From an uncultured Coleofasciculus sp. (lineage in GTDB: Bacteria; Cyanobacteriota; Cyanobacteriia; Cyanobacteriales; Coleofasciculaceae), in contig CADCTM010000798.1 of NCBI GenBank assembly GCA_902805485.1, positions 1 through 7,958 on the forward strand: a DNA stretch of 7,958 nucleotides. Reading direction: 5' to 3'. Each line of letters starts with the position of its first letter. Positions within the stretch are counted from its first letter, which is position 1. The position numbers and the translations under genes were made by a program. Below, in pieces: positions 1 through 6,552 of this stretch. The notes beneath the pieces were generated by a model, which was not told the DNA's origin, made no database searches, and saw only the letters and a list, made by a program, of their open reading frames with translations.

Positions 1-3000
1 TCCCTAAAGTAACAATTGGGGTATCGCTCAATCCTAAATAGATTTCAAAAGGAGCGGTAAACCTTTCCTCCAGTTGAGTAATTGAAGTGTCAATTTCTAA
101 TGCTGGAGAGGGATCAAGTGTACCTGGAATAGAGTCTTGGGCGGGTGTCGGTGCTGGATTGAGATCGAGGGGATTAATAAATGGAATAGTCGGATCATCC
201 AGTAGCTGAGGCGGTTGAGCAACACTCTGAGGCTGAGGCGGTTGAGCAACACTAATTAGCTTAAGATTACCTTCAGTTGTAGTAAATGGAAGCGATTGAA
301 AAGGGTTAAATCTAAACGAACCACTCGTAATTTCACCCTTTGTGCCGTTAATTGCAGAGCTGCCAACTTCAAAAGGAATAATACCGTTTCCACCGTGACG
401 GATAGTAATATTTCCCCCACCATTTCCCCCCGCAGTTGAGATACTAGTTGAAGTGCCATTGCGATCAAAAGTATCTGTTGCACGGAAAAAGCGATCAGTT
501 GTAATGTCTACATCACCGCCTCTACCACTATTACCACCCTGAGCATTAATATATTTCACCTGAATATCATTGATAGGGTCGAGGGTGACACTACCGCCCT
601 TGCCGGAAACACCGCTAGAATCGATTACACCAGTAGTAATGCTGATATTGGCTTTGATTTCAATTTCACCGCCATTTGAAGCTTTAGAAACTAAATCGCC
701 GCTATTAATTGCACCTTCTTGACTAGTGAGAAGAATCTCACCGCCAGCAGTATTAATATTGCCAGTAATTAAGTTGTTAATGGTAGTTAATTTTACGTCA
801 CCACCTGTAGTAGTGAGGTTTGCTAAATTAATTGCCCCAGTTCCATTCGTGTGAGTGATGCTGGTGGCAAAAATCGGGTTGGTTGCTGTTAAATTATTGG
901 CATTTTCAATCGTCAGATTGCCAATTGGGATACTATCTCCAACCGCGCTAAAAATTACATTCCCCGTGCCGGCGGCAAGGTTAAGGTCTTGTGTGCCGTT
1001 TATAGTGTTGTTAAAGATGATGTCACCCGCCCCTACTCCTGTATTAAGGAATGTATTGCTGGTAAGACTTAGGGGACTATCAACTTGAATATTGCCGCCT
1101 GTTGTAGTAACCCGAAATTCTTCAGTGGAGTTAATCGTTGCTGTTCCTGGAATGTTAACAGCACCGCTACCATTATTTTCAACCGTTAAATTCTTGGCGT
1201 TGATATTCCCTGCTACGGTAATATCACCGCTGCTATTGTTATTAAGCCCTGTGTCCGCGTTCAAAATTAGGGTTGTATCCCCTGTACCAGAATCTAGGGT
1301 AACGCCCGGAGCAAGGCTAATAACGGCATTTCCAGGTTCTCGCTGGGCATTAACAACACCGTTAGCGGCAGTCTTATTAGCAATTAAAGTAAGGTTGCCA
1401 TCATCCGTCGTAATGTTGGCATTAAGTAGCACAGAGCGTCCAGCTTCAAGGGTAAGGTTGCCGCCATTGCCGTTGGGATTGTTGAAAATAAAGGGATTGT
1501 TGACGGTAATATCATTGTTGGCTTGTAAGGTGACAGCAGTGCCTGTGTTGGCGAGTTGGGAAAGAAGTTGGGGATTAATGGTGATATTTTGATCGCTAAA
1601 ATAACTGTTGATTAGGGTGTCGGGGTTAGCGATGCCGATATCAAATCTTCCCGCATTGGCGTTGGCATTAGGAGAAGCAAAGGCATAATTGCCGTTATCC
1701 AAAGGAACAATCTTGCCTCTGCCAAAATTATCATTAGGATTACTTCCCGAAATCCGACTAATTTCTCCTCCCGTCGTACCGTCACCTAAAATTACTGTGC
1801 CGGCAACATTTATTCCATTAATACTGGCATTTGGGTTGCCAAAAACATAATTACCATTTCCTAAAGCTGTAATCTTATTATTGCCAAATCGGTCACTTGA
1901 ATTAATCCCCGAAATCCGACTAATTTCCCCTCCCGTCGTGCCGTTGGCTAAAATTACCGTCCCTGCCGTATTGATTCCATCAATCTGGGCATCTGGATTG
2001 GCGAAAACATAATTACCATTACTTAAAGAAGTAATCGCACCAACTCCAAAAAAATCATTCGGATTAACCCCAGAAATCCGACTAATTTCTCCTCCCGTCG
2101 TGCCATTCGCTAAAATTACCGCCCCCACATTCACAATGCCATTAATCTGAGCATTTGGATTGCCAAAAACATAATTACCATTGTTTAAAGCAGTGATAGC
2201 GCCGTTACCAAAAAGTTCATTCGGATTAACCCCAGAAATCCGACTAATTTCTTCTCCCGTCGTACCGTTAGCTAAAATTACCGTCCCCGCAGTACTAATG
2301 CCATTAATCGTTGCATAGGGGTTGCCGAAAACATAATTCCCGTTATTCAAAGCAGTGATATCGCCGTCGCCGAAAAATTCGTCCTGATTAATGCCAGAAA
2401 TTCGACTAATTTCCGCCCCAGTCGTACCATTAGCTAGAATCACAGCCCCACTATTAACAATCCCCCCAACATCTGCGTTTGGATTGCCAAAAACGAAATT
2501 ACCATTACTTAAAGCAGCGATCGCATTATTGCCCAATGCATCATCTTGATTAACGCCAGAAATCCGTCCAATTTCTGTCCCTGTTGTACCGCTACCTAAA
2601 ATCACTGTCCCCGCATTCGCAAGTCCATTAATCGTTGTATTCGGGTTGCCAAAGACATAATTACCATTGCTTAAAGGGACAATAGCCGTACTACCAAATA
2701 AATCATTAGCATTTACCCCCGAAATGCGATTAATTTCCGCCCCGGTGCTGCCATTAGCTAAAATCACCGTCCCAGCATCGACGACTCCGTTAATGTCTGC
2801 AAAAATATTGCCAAAAACATAATTGCCATTAGTCAAAGGTCTGAGGGCACCAAACCCAAATCTGTCGTCAGCATTGGCGCCATTAATCGTACCCAACAAA
2901 GCGCCAGTTTCTGGATCAAACAAATAAACCGCCCCCGCATCCGTAGCAATCAAATCATCTCTAGGTGAAGAGACAACAATATTGCCATTCGTTAAAATAG

Positions 3001-4690
3001 CCGACTCATTACCAAAATTATTCCCCGTCGCTGGATTCGGGTCGATAAGTTGAAAGGTTTGATCGCCTGGGCTATCAGCAATCGTAATGTTTTTCGGGTC
3101 AAGTAATAATTGTCCGGCGTCACCATTGACGGCGCTAGCATCCGCCATCCCCCCAAATACCAGTTCATTCTTACTCGAAACTTCAATTAAACCGCCGTTT
3201 CCGCCTACACTACCGCCTTTAGTTGTAATGCTGCCATAGAAGTTAGTCTGTTGGTCAGACCAAACAATCACCCGTCCGCCATCTCCCGTTATTAAAGCAT
3301 CAGCATTTAAATTGCTAGAAGGGTTGACAAAAGTCGTTTGTGCATTTGTTGCCCCCAAGGTTTGACCCTGATAGTCCCCACCCACCAAAATCTCGCCGCC
3401 GCCGTTTTGTCCGCTAGCATCAATCTGAGTTGCAAGCAAGCGCAAATCCTGCCCAAATAAATGCACTGCCCCTCCGACTTTCCCCTTTGCTGACAAGGTG
3501 CCAGAGGTTGTTAGCCTGGTTTGAGTACCGCCGTTAAACTCAATGATTCCACCTTGACGAGTCCCATTTACTGATGTCTGGGCGCTTGCCGTTTGAATTG
3601 CTGTCCCGGTGTAGTTAACTCGAATTTCGCCACCATTCCCAACGATGCCACTGGCATTAATAATTCCCGCGTCAAGGAAGTTGGTTGTTTCTATACCAAT
3701 TCTGCCGCCGTTGTTACCTCTTGCCTGAATTTCACCGCGATTTTCTACCACCCGCCCTGTGATGTTAATCGCGCTTGGATTGCTTCCTGTGGTTGAGATT
3801 TGCCCTTGGTTGACAACGTAACCACTATTTCCCGTTAGGATTGCTGGTAAGTCCTGTAGCTGAATCGGCAATTGCTGACCATCTGCGGTTGTTAAGGGTT
3901 GAATTTCTAAACTTAGTAAGTGTCCGGGTTGAGTAATCCTCACTAAGTTCTTACCGGGTACCGCAGTAAGGTTAATTTTCCCTGACGGCGCCCCAATTCG
4001 CCCTGTATTGGTAATACTGCCACCAAGTAGCGTTAAGTTTTGTCCGTTTTGGACAATGAGATTGCCGGAATTGACAATTGCTGCTGGTTGTGATATTGAA
4101 AAAGAAAAAGCGCTGGGACTGCCGATTAAAGTTTGATAGTCATTATCGCCGATCGCCTTGAACCAACTCGTCCTACCCCGATCCGTTAAACCAATTCCTG
4201 TAGCCGTCGTGGCAGTAAAGTCACCTGGGACATTGAGGCGGGCATTAGAACCGAAGACAATTCCGGCGGGGTTGATTAAGAATAAATTAGAGTTTCCACC
4301 CGTGACTTGAATCAGTCCATTGATAATCGAAGGATCGCCGCCGGTGACTCGCCCCAAAATATTACGAATCAAAGGATTCGAGATAAAAGTCGCAATCTGA
4401 CCTGAATCCAGTCCAAATTGTTGGAAACTTTGGAATAGATTAGTTTTATCGCTCGATAGGGCGCCGCCGTTGATGATGAAGCGGTTTCCCGTCTGGGTGA
4501 CTGTTGTATTGGTGTTGTCAGTCGCTGGCGTGATCGATTGAGCGATCGCGTAGCGGGGCATGGCGGAACTGTTAGGTTCAGCGCCCATCACCTTTTGAAT
4601 TGGGTAAAGCCCAGCCACCCCCAAGGCAGACACTCTGCACAGAGGCAGGAGCAAGGCTAGCCACAACTGACGCGATCGGGCAAATTTCAT
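1..4690 (-). CDS. Giant TPS-type filamentous haemagglutinin N-terminal domain protein with repeat propeller, C-terminus cut by window
   Basis: Seen: an open frame of 1563 codons from ATG 4690 to the left edge, with no in-frame stop. Residues 1-40 form a signal peptide (LWLALLLPL core). About 45-180 matches the TPS/haemagglutination-activity domain, with NPAGIVFGSN at 140-149, typical of exoproteins exported by a TpsB outer-membrane pore. Then come beta-helix sequence, LLLDPKNITI near 530, eight 53-54-residue repeats (about 557-1020), more Gly/Asn/Thr-rich beta-helix, and a Pro/Gln linker from about 1480. The last visible residues (LEERFTAPFEIYLGL) resemble the segment before a CHAT domain in cyanobacterial proteins of this type; this is inference. 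Family knowledge: such proteins are secreted or surface-attached; substrates and roles are mostly unknown. No TpsB partner is visible. The start has only a weak upstream purine stretch, but the signal peptide supports it. The divergent neighbour is the 68-residue gene. Confidence 0.9.
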   Translation of the reverse strand, partial: MKFARSRQLWLALLLPLCRVSALGVAGLYPIQKVMGAEPNSSAMPRYAIAQSITPATDNTNTTVTQTGNRFIINGGALSSDKTNLFQSFQQFGLDSGQIATFISNPLIRNILGRVTGGDPSIINGLIQVTGGNSNLFLINPAGIVFGSNARLNVPGDFTATTATGIGLTDRGRTSWFKAIGDNDYQTLIGSPSAFSFSISQPAAIVNSGNLIVQNGQNLTLLGGSITNTGRIGAPSGKINLTAVPGKNLVRITQPGHLLSLEIQPLTTADGQQLPIQLQDLPAILTGNSGYVVNQGQISTTGSNPSAINITGRVVENRGEIQARGNNGGRIGIETTNFLDAGIINASGIVGNGGEIRVNYTGTAIQTASAQTSVNGTRQGGIIEFNGGTQTRLTTSGTLSAKGKVGGAVHLFGQDLRLLATQIDASGQNGGGEILVGGDYQGQTLGATNAQTTFVNPSSNLNADALITGDGGRVIVWSDQQTNFYGSITTKGGSVGGNGGLIEVSSKNELVFGGMADASAVNGDAGQLLLDPKNITIADSPGDQTFQLIDPNPATGNNFGNESAILTNGNIVVSSPRDDLIATDAGAVYLFDPETGALLGTINGANADDRFGFGALRPLTNGNYVFGNIFADINGVVDAGTVILANGSTGAEINRISGVNANDLFGSTAIVPLSNGNYVFGNPNTTINGLANAGTVILGSGTTGTEIGRISGVNQDDALGNNAIAALSNGNFVFGNPNADVGGIVNSGAVILANGTTGAEISRISGINQDEFFGDGDITALNNGNYVFGNPYATINGISTAGTVILANGTTGEEISRISGVNPNELFGNGAITALNNGNYVFGNPNAQINGIVNVGAVILANGTTGGEISRISGVNPNDFFGVGAITSLSNGNYVFANPDAQIDGINTAGTVILANGTTGGEISRISGINSSDRFGNNKITALGNGNYVFGNPNASINGINVAGTVILGDGTTGGEISRISGSNPNDNFGRGKIVPLDNGNYAFASPNANANAGRFDIGIANPDTLINSYFSDQNITINPQLLSQLANTGTAVTLQANNDITVNNPFIFNNPNGNGGNLTLEAGRSVLLNANITTDDGNLTLIANKTAANGVVNAQREPGNAVISLAPGVTLDSGTGDTTLILNADTGLNNNSSGDITVAGNINAKNLTVENNGSGAVNIPGTATINSTEEFRVTTTGGNIQVDSPLSLTSNTFLNTGVGAGDIIFNNTINGTQDLNLAAGTGNVIFSAVGDSIPIGNLTIENANNLTATNPIFATSITHTNGTGAINLANLTTTGGDVKLTTINNLITGNINTAGGEILLTSQEGAINSGDLVSKASNGGEIEIKANISITTGVIDSSGVSGKGGSVTLDPINDIQVKYINAQGGNSGRGGDVDITTDRFFRATDTFDRNGTSTSISTAGGNGGGNITIRHGGNGIIPFEVGSSAINGTKGEITSGSFRFNPFQSLPFTTTEGNLKLISVAQPPQPQSVAQPPQLLDDPTIPFINPLDLNPAPTPAQDSIPGTLDPSPALEIDTSITQLEERFTAPFEIYLGLSDTPIVTLG
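205..253 (-). repeat. 22-bp exact direct repeat in the Pro/Gln linker
   Basis: Bases 205-226 and 232-253 are identical, with a 27-bp period. In the protein this gives two copies of SVAQPPQ, nine residues apart, in a flexible linker between the beta-helix and the C-terminal part. The period is a multiple of three, so copy number can change by slippage without breaking the frame. Confidence 0.85.
1691..2983 (-). repeat. Eight tandem coding repeats (one of 159 bp, seven of exactly 162 bp)
   Basis: Inside the haemagglutinin-like gene, the motif NGNYVFGNPNA recurs nine times. Its first Asn codon lies at low coordinates 2981 (degenerate, NGNIVVSSP), 2822, 2660, 2498, 2336, 2174, 2012, 1850 and 1688. 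The first interval is 159 bp and the next seven are 162 bp each. A second anchor, the codons for EISRISG, recurs at 1749, 1911, 2073, 2235, 2397, 2559 and 2721, also every 162 bp. Each unit reads roughly NDxFG, then a short strand ending in AL, then NGNYVFGNPNA, AGTVIL and GTTGxEISRISG. The first unit, with AGAVYLFDPETG, looks like classical FG-GAP/integrin-type propeller sequence. The copies are also similar at DNA level, which suggests recent amplification or homogenisation. The fold is inferred. Confidence 0.9.
2517..2524. repeat. HIP1 octamer GCGATCGC
   Basis: A perfect copy of the highly iterated palindrome of cyanobacterial genomes, inside the repeat region of the large exoprotein gene. 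It supports a cyanobacterial host. Confidence 0.8.
4542..4549. repeat. HIP1 octamer GCGATCGC
   Basis: A second perfect copy of the octamer, in the codons just after the signal peptide of the large exoprotein (residues RYAIAQ). Confidence 0.8.
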
Positions 4691-4751
4691 TGTATATGAC
4701 CCCACAAGGACTGTTATCGGCAGTAAAACGATATCATTGAGAGCTTTAGCC

Positions 4752-4778
4752 CCTAACAAAAGGGTAGTAAAAGTTAGG
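4752..4778. promoter_or_regulatory. Inverted repeat in the divergent promoter region
   Basis: The 209-bp gap between the divergently transcribed exoprotein gene and the 68-residue gene must hold both promoters. I see no convincing -35/-10 pair in it. It contains CCTAAC (4752-4757) and GTTAGG (4773-4778), a perfect 6-bp inverted repeat with a 15-bp spacer. Its position suits an operator or the 5' leader of the exoprotein mRNA. A repeat this short can also arise by chance. Confidence 0.25.
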
Positions 4779-4899
4779 AAAAGTGTGGAGTCAGCCCAAT
4801 TACCGCAAACCCAGCCGCAGATGTCGGTGAATAGGGGCGTAAGAATGGCATCATATTCATATTAGAGCGACTCAATCTTGTTTCAGCCAGCCAATAACT

Positions 4900-5106
4900 A
4901 TGGGGTTTGCAGACCTATCAATTGCGGAGATTGCCGCTGAATATGACCTTCCTGTCGAGGAGGTTTATTATCTATGCGAGCAGTTGGGAATTGCTTACAA
5001 AACTCAAGAAACTCATTTAGCCCTGGAAGATGCCAAGGCAATCATTTCTAAGATTTTGTCTCAAAGACAGGACTCAGGGATACCCCCTACTGGGGCAGGA
5101 GATTGA
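4900..5106 (+). CDS. 68-residue IF2_N-like small protein
   Basis: Small acidic soluble protein with no signal peptide or membrane segment. Residues 7-52 (LSIAEIAAEYDLPVEEVYYL and onward through CEQLGI) match the pattern of the small helical N-terminal module of translation initiation factor IF-2 (IF2_N). That module has a short helix, a turn with a hydrophobic pair, then L..LGI and a C-terminal helix, and resembles a DNA- or RNA-binding HTH. The tail (53-68) is Gln/Gly/Pro-rich and probably disordered. Without the GTPase part it cannot act as IF-2, and its function is unknown. The ATG has no clear Shine-Dalgarno, which is common in cyanobacteria, and no better upstream start is visible. It lies just ahead of psbV on the same strand, and a GC-rich hairpin starts 3 bases after its stop. 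The CDS is well supported; the family assignment is by pattern only. Confidence 0.75.
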   Translation: MGFADLSIAEIAAEYDLPVEEVYYLCEQLGIAYKTQETHLALEDAKAIISKILSQRQDSGIPPTGAGD

Positions 5107-5108
5107 AA

Positions 5109-5129
5109 CTCAAGCGCCGCCGCGTTGAG
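5109..5129 (+). terminator. GC-rich hairpin just after the 68-residue gene
   Basis: CTCAAGCG (5109-5116) pairs with CGC-TTGAG (5121-5129, with G5124 bulged) around the loop CCGC. It begins 3 bases after the stop codon and is followed by AGATTT, which is not a real T-tract. It may stabilise the mRNA 3' end or act as a weak terminator. Confidence 0.4.
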
Positions 5130-5132
5130 ATT

Positions 5133-5176
5133 TCCTTTGGAAAGCTCCAAGGACGCTCACTTGAGTGTTTCCTTGG
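5133..5176 (+). promoter_or_regulatory. Two competing stem-loops upstream of the terminator hairpin (possible attenuator)
   Basis: P1: bases 5133-5141 can pair with 5146-5153 (8 bp, U5136 bulged, loop AAGC). H1: CCAAGGA (5147-5153) can instead pair with TCCTTGG (5170-5176), extended by C5154-G5167, G5155-U5166 and CTC/GAG (5156-5158/5163-5165). P1 and H1 share 5147-5153, so they exclude each other. H1 also traps the 5' arm of the terminator-like hairpin at 5154-5187. The arrangement mimics an anti-antiterminator/antiterminator pair, but no ligand, leader peptide or conservation is shown. Function is inferred. Confidence 0.35.
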
Positions 5177-5196
5177 TTCTGTGAGCGGTCTTTTTT
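5154..5196 (+). terminator. Rho-independent terminator-like hairpin upstream of psbV
   Basis: CGCTCAC (5154-5160) and GTGAGCG (5181-5187) form a perfect 7-bp stem, followed 3 bases later by six T (5191-5196). The 20-base loop is longer than usual. It could end the transcript of the 68-residue gene, with psbV then using its own promoter in 5197-5314. Alternatively it could be the terminator arm of an attenuator. Confidence 0.5.
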
Positions 5197-5314
5197 AACC
5201 CTAATAATTTGGTTGATGGTGATGCCTCTCTTGTTTGAGGATAGCCAGAGCTTGAGTCCATGCTGTGTTGATAATCCGAGACAAATGAGCCAATTTTTTA
5301 ATGGAGAACCAAGA

Positions 5315-5803
5315 ATGAAGCGATTCATTTTGCTAGCTTTGGCAACTGTATTCTTTGCCTTCCAAATGGCAGTTGGCAGTGTGTCCGCCGTTGAACTAGA
5401 CACCGATATCCGTACGATCAAGGCGACTGAATCGGGAGATACTACTGTTCTCACCCTTGAACAAGTACAGAAAGGTAAACGTCTTTTCAACGATACCTGC
5501 GCCCAGTGTCATGGTGGCGGCAGAACTAAAACTGACCCCAACATTGGCCTCAGTACTGATGTGCTTGCTGGAGCAACACCACCACGGGATAGTGTTGATG
5601 CCTTGGTGGATTACATGAATAATCCCACTACCTATGATGGGGAAATTGAAATTTCTGAGTTACATCCTAGTACCAAGAGTGCTGATATCTATCCTGAGAT
5701 GAGAAATCTGACGGATGACGAGCTAAAAGCGATCGCTGGTCATATCCTCCTCCAGCCGAAAATCCTCGGCAGAATGTGGGGAGGCGGGAAAGTCTACAAC
5801 TAA
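5315..5803 (+). CDS. psbV: Photosystem II extrinsic cytochrome c-550 (PsbV)
   Basis: Lumenal c-type cytochrome bound to the donor side of photosystem II, where it stabilises the Mn4CaO5 cluster and the Ca/Cl requirement. Signal peptide 1-25 (hydrophobic ILLALATVFFAF, cleavage after SVSA) leaves a 137-residue mature protein, the normal family length. The haem site CAQCH is at 62-66; His66 is the proximal ligand and His117 in SELHPS the distal one (mature 41 and 92, the usual bis-His pair). Conserved family blocks are ATPPRD (88), NNPTTYDG (102), MRNLT (129), AGHIL (141) and the C-terminal WGGGKVYN. The start was chosen because GGAG lies 8 bases upstream and the signal peptide begins there; the frame is open upstream but that sequence is not PsbV-like. 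GATAAT at 5270-5275 is a possible -10 without a good -35. psbV2 follows after 115 bp. Confidence 0.97.
   Translation: MKRFILLALATVFFAFQMAVGSVSAVELDTDIRTIKATESGDTTVLTLEQVQKGKRLFNDTCAQCHGGGRTKTDPNIGLSTDVLAGATPPRDSVDALVDYMNNPTTYDGEIEISELHPSTKSADIYPEMRNLTDDELKAIAGHILLQPKILGRMWGGGKVYN
5729..5736. repeat. HIP1 octamer GCGATCGC
   Basis: A third perfect copy, within psbV, encoding part of KAIAG. Confidence 0.8.
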
Positions 5804-5819
5804 CGTTTGAAAGGCAGAG

Positions 5820-5870
5820 GTCATTAGTCAAGCGCTCTTTAGGGTATTACGAAGGACACTGACTAATGAC
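5820..5870 (+). repeat. Perfect 11-bp inverted repeat between psbV and psbV2
   Basis: GTCATTAGTCA (5820-5830) is the exact reverse complement of TGACTAATGAC (5860-5870), with a 29-base loop. The arms consist of the heptamer TAATGAC, of the kind that forms short tandemly repeated repetitive sequences in filamentous cyanobacteria. In RNA it would form a stable stem-loop 16 bases after the psbV stop. There is no T-tract, so a role in mRNA 3'-end stability or processing between the two genes is more likely than termination. Confidence 0.8.
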
Positions 5871-5918
5871 ACTCCTTAACAAGGGAAGCTGCTGTACGCG
5901 ATCCAATACGAGGTAAAG

Positions 5919-6452
5919 ATGCTGACCAGCTTAAACAAAATCATTCAAGTTTTTCGTTCCTTACGGCGTCAACTGTTTTCTGTTCTCTGTCTACTCGCCG
6001 CTTTTGTGGCTGTTTTCAGCATCTTTCAGGTCAGTCCCGCTAATGCCGCTGTAGACACCTACGTCCGGCGCTATCTACAAGCTACTGAACCCGTTTCTCT
6101 TGATGTGGATGGCAAAGGTCAGACGGCACAGTTTTCCGCTGATGATTTATCCGCCGGTAAGGAGCTATTTGAGACGCATTGCTTGAATTGTCATGTTGGT
6201 GGTGCGACTTTACCTGATCCAACGGTTTCTTTATCTCTGAAGACGTTGGCTGGTGCTACACCACCCCGCGATACAATTAACGGTTTAGTGACGTTCCTCC
6301 GGGAACCAATGACCTACGACGGCAGCGATACTAGCTTTTGGTGTCGCCAAGTCCCGGAAAGTTGGATGCCAAAAGCCCAAATTGAACAGCTAGCCGCTTT
6401 CGTTCTCCGTGCCGCCCAAAAAGCGCCCGGATGGGGAACATCACAGTTTTGA
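5919..6452 (+). CDS. psbV2: Cytochrome c-550-like PsbV2
   Basis: Paralogue of PsbV, 177 residues. A long N-terminal region with two hydrophobic stretches ends in a signal-peptide cleavage site near SPANA-AVDTY (43/44), so the mature protein is lumenal. The haem-binding motif CLNCH is at 88-92, with His92 as proximal ligand. ATPPRD (113), NGLVTFLREPMTYDG (121-135) and a C-terminal AGxIL-like FVLRAA align with PsbV. The distal His region of PsbV is replaced by SFWCRQVPESWMP, placing Cys142 exactly 50 residues after His92. This matches the His51/Cys101 pair that I recall from the Thermosynechococcus PsbV2 crystal structure, so a His/Cys haem is expected. Its function in photosynthesis is unresolved; in Thermosynechococcus it is a low-abundance protein. 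GAGG lies 5 bases before the ATG. It sits between psbV and petE on the same strand. Confidence 0.95.
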   Translation: MLTSLNKIIQVFRSLRRQLFSVLCLLAAFVAVFSIFQVSPANAAVDTYVRRYLQATEPVSLDVDGKGQTAQFSADDLSAGKELFETHCLNCHVGGATLPDPTVSLSLKTLAGATPPRDTINGLVTFLREPMTYDGSDTSFWCRQVPESWMPKAQIEQLAAFVLRAAQKAPGWGTSQF

Positions 6453-6552
6453 CCGTTAAGGTACGGTTCTCACAACAAAAAAAAGGGAAACAGTCACCCT
6501 TAAATCCCTAAAATATTAATAGTAAGGATTCAATTGCGAATTTTCGGAGAAA

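Noticed and set aside
1691..2983. CRISPR-like regular repetition
   Set aside because: The period is 162 bp, the repeats are diverged and they lie in a continuous coding frame; there are no short identical repeats with unique spacers.
1..4690. Frameshift or stop in the large exoprotein, suggested by several short open frames on both strands
   Set aside because: Reading the minus strand in the frame of ATG 4690 gives no stop codon down to the left edge. The short frames at 256-483, 855-1088, 1092-1592, 2992-3186 and 3593-3796 are shadows in other frames.
5147..5187. H-type pseudoknot formed by the two crossing stems
   Set aside because: There would be no base between the two 5' arms to cross the second stem and 9 bases at the junction. 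Mutually exclusive hairpins fit better.
5165..5314. N-terminal extension of psbV by 50 residues
   Set aside because: It would put non-homologous sequence before a complete signal peptide, starts inside the terminator hairpin, and ATG 5315 has a good ribosome site.
5110..5490. Minus-strand 126-residue open frame
   Set aside because: It lies opposite psbV and its leader, has no recognisable domain, and psbV is certain.
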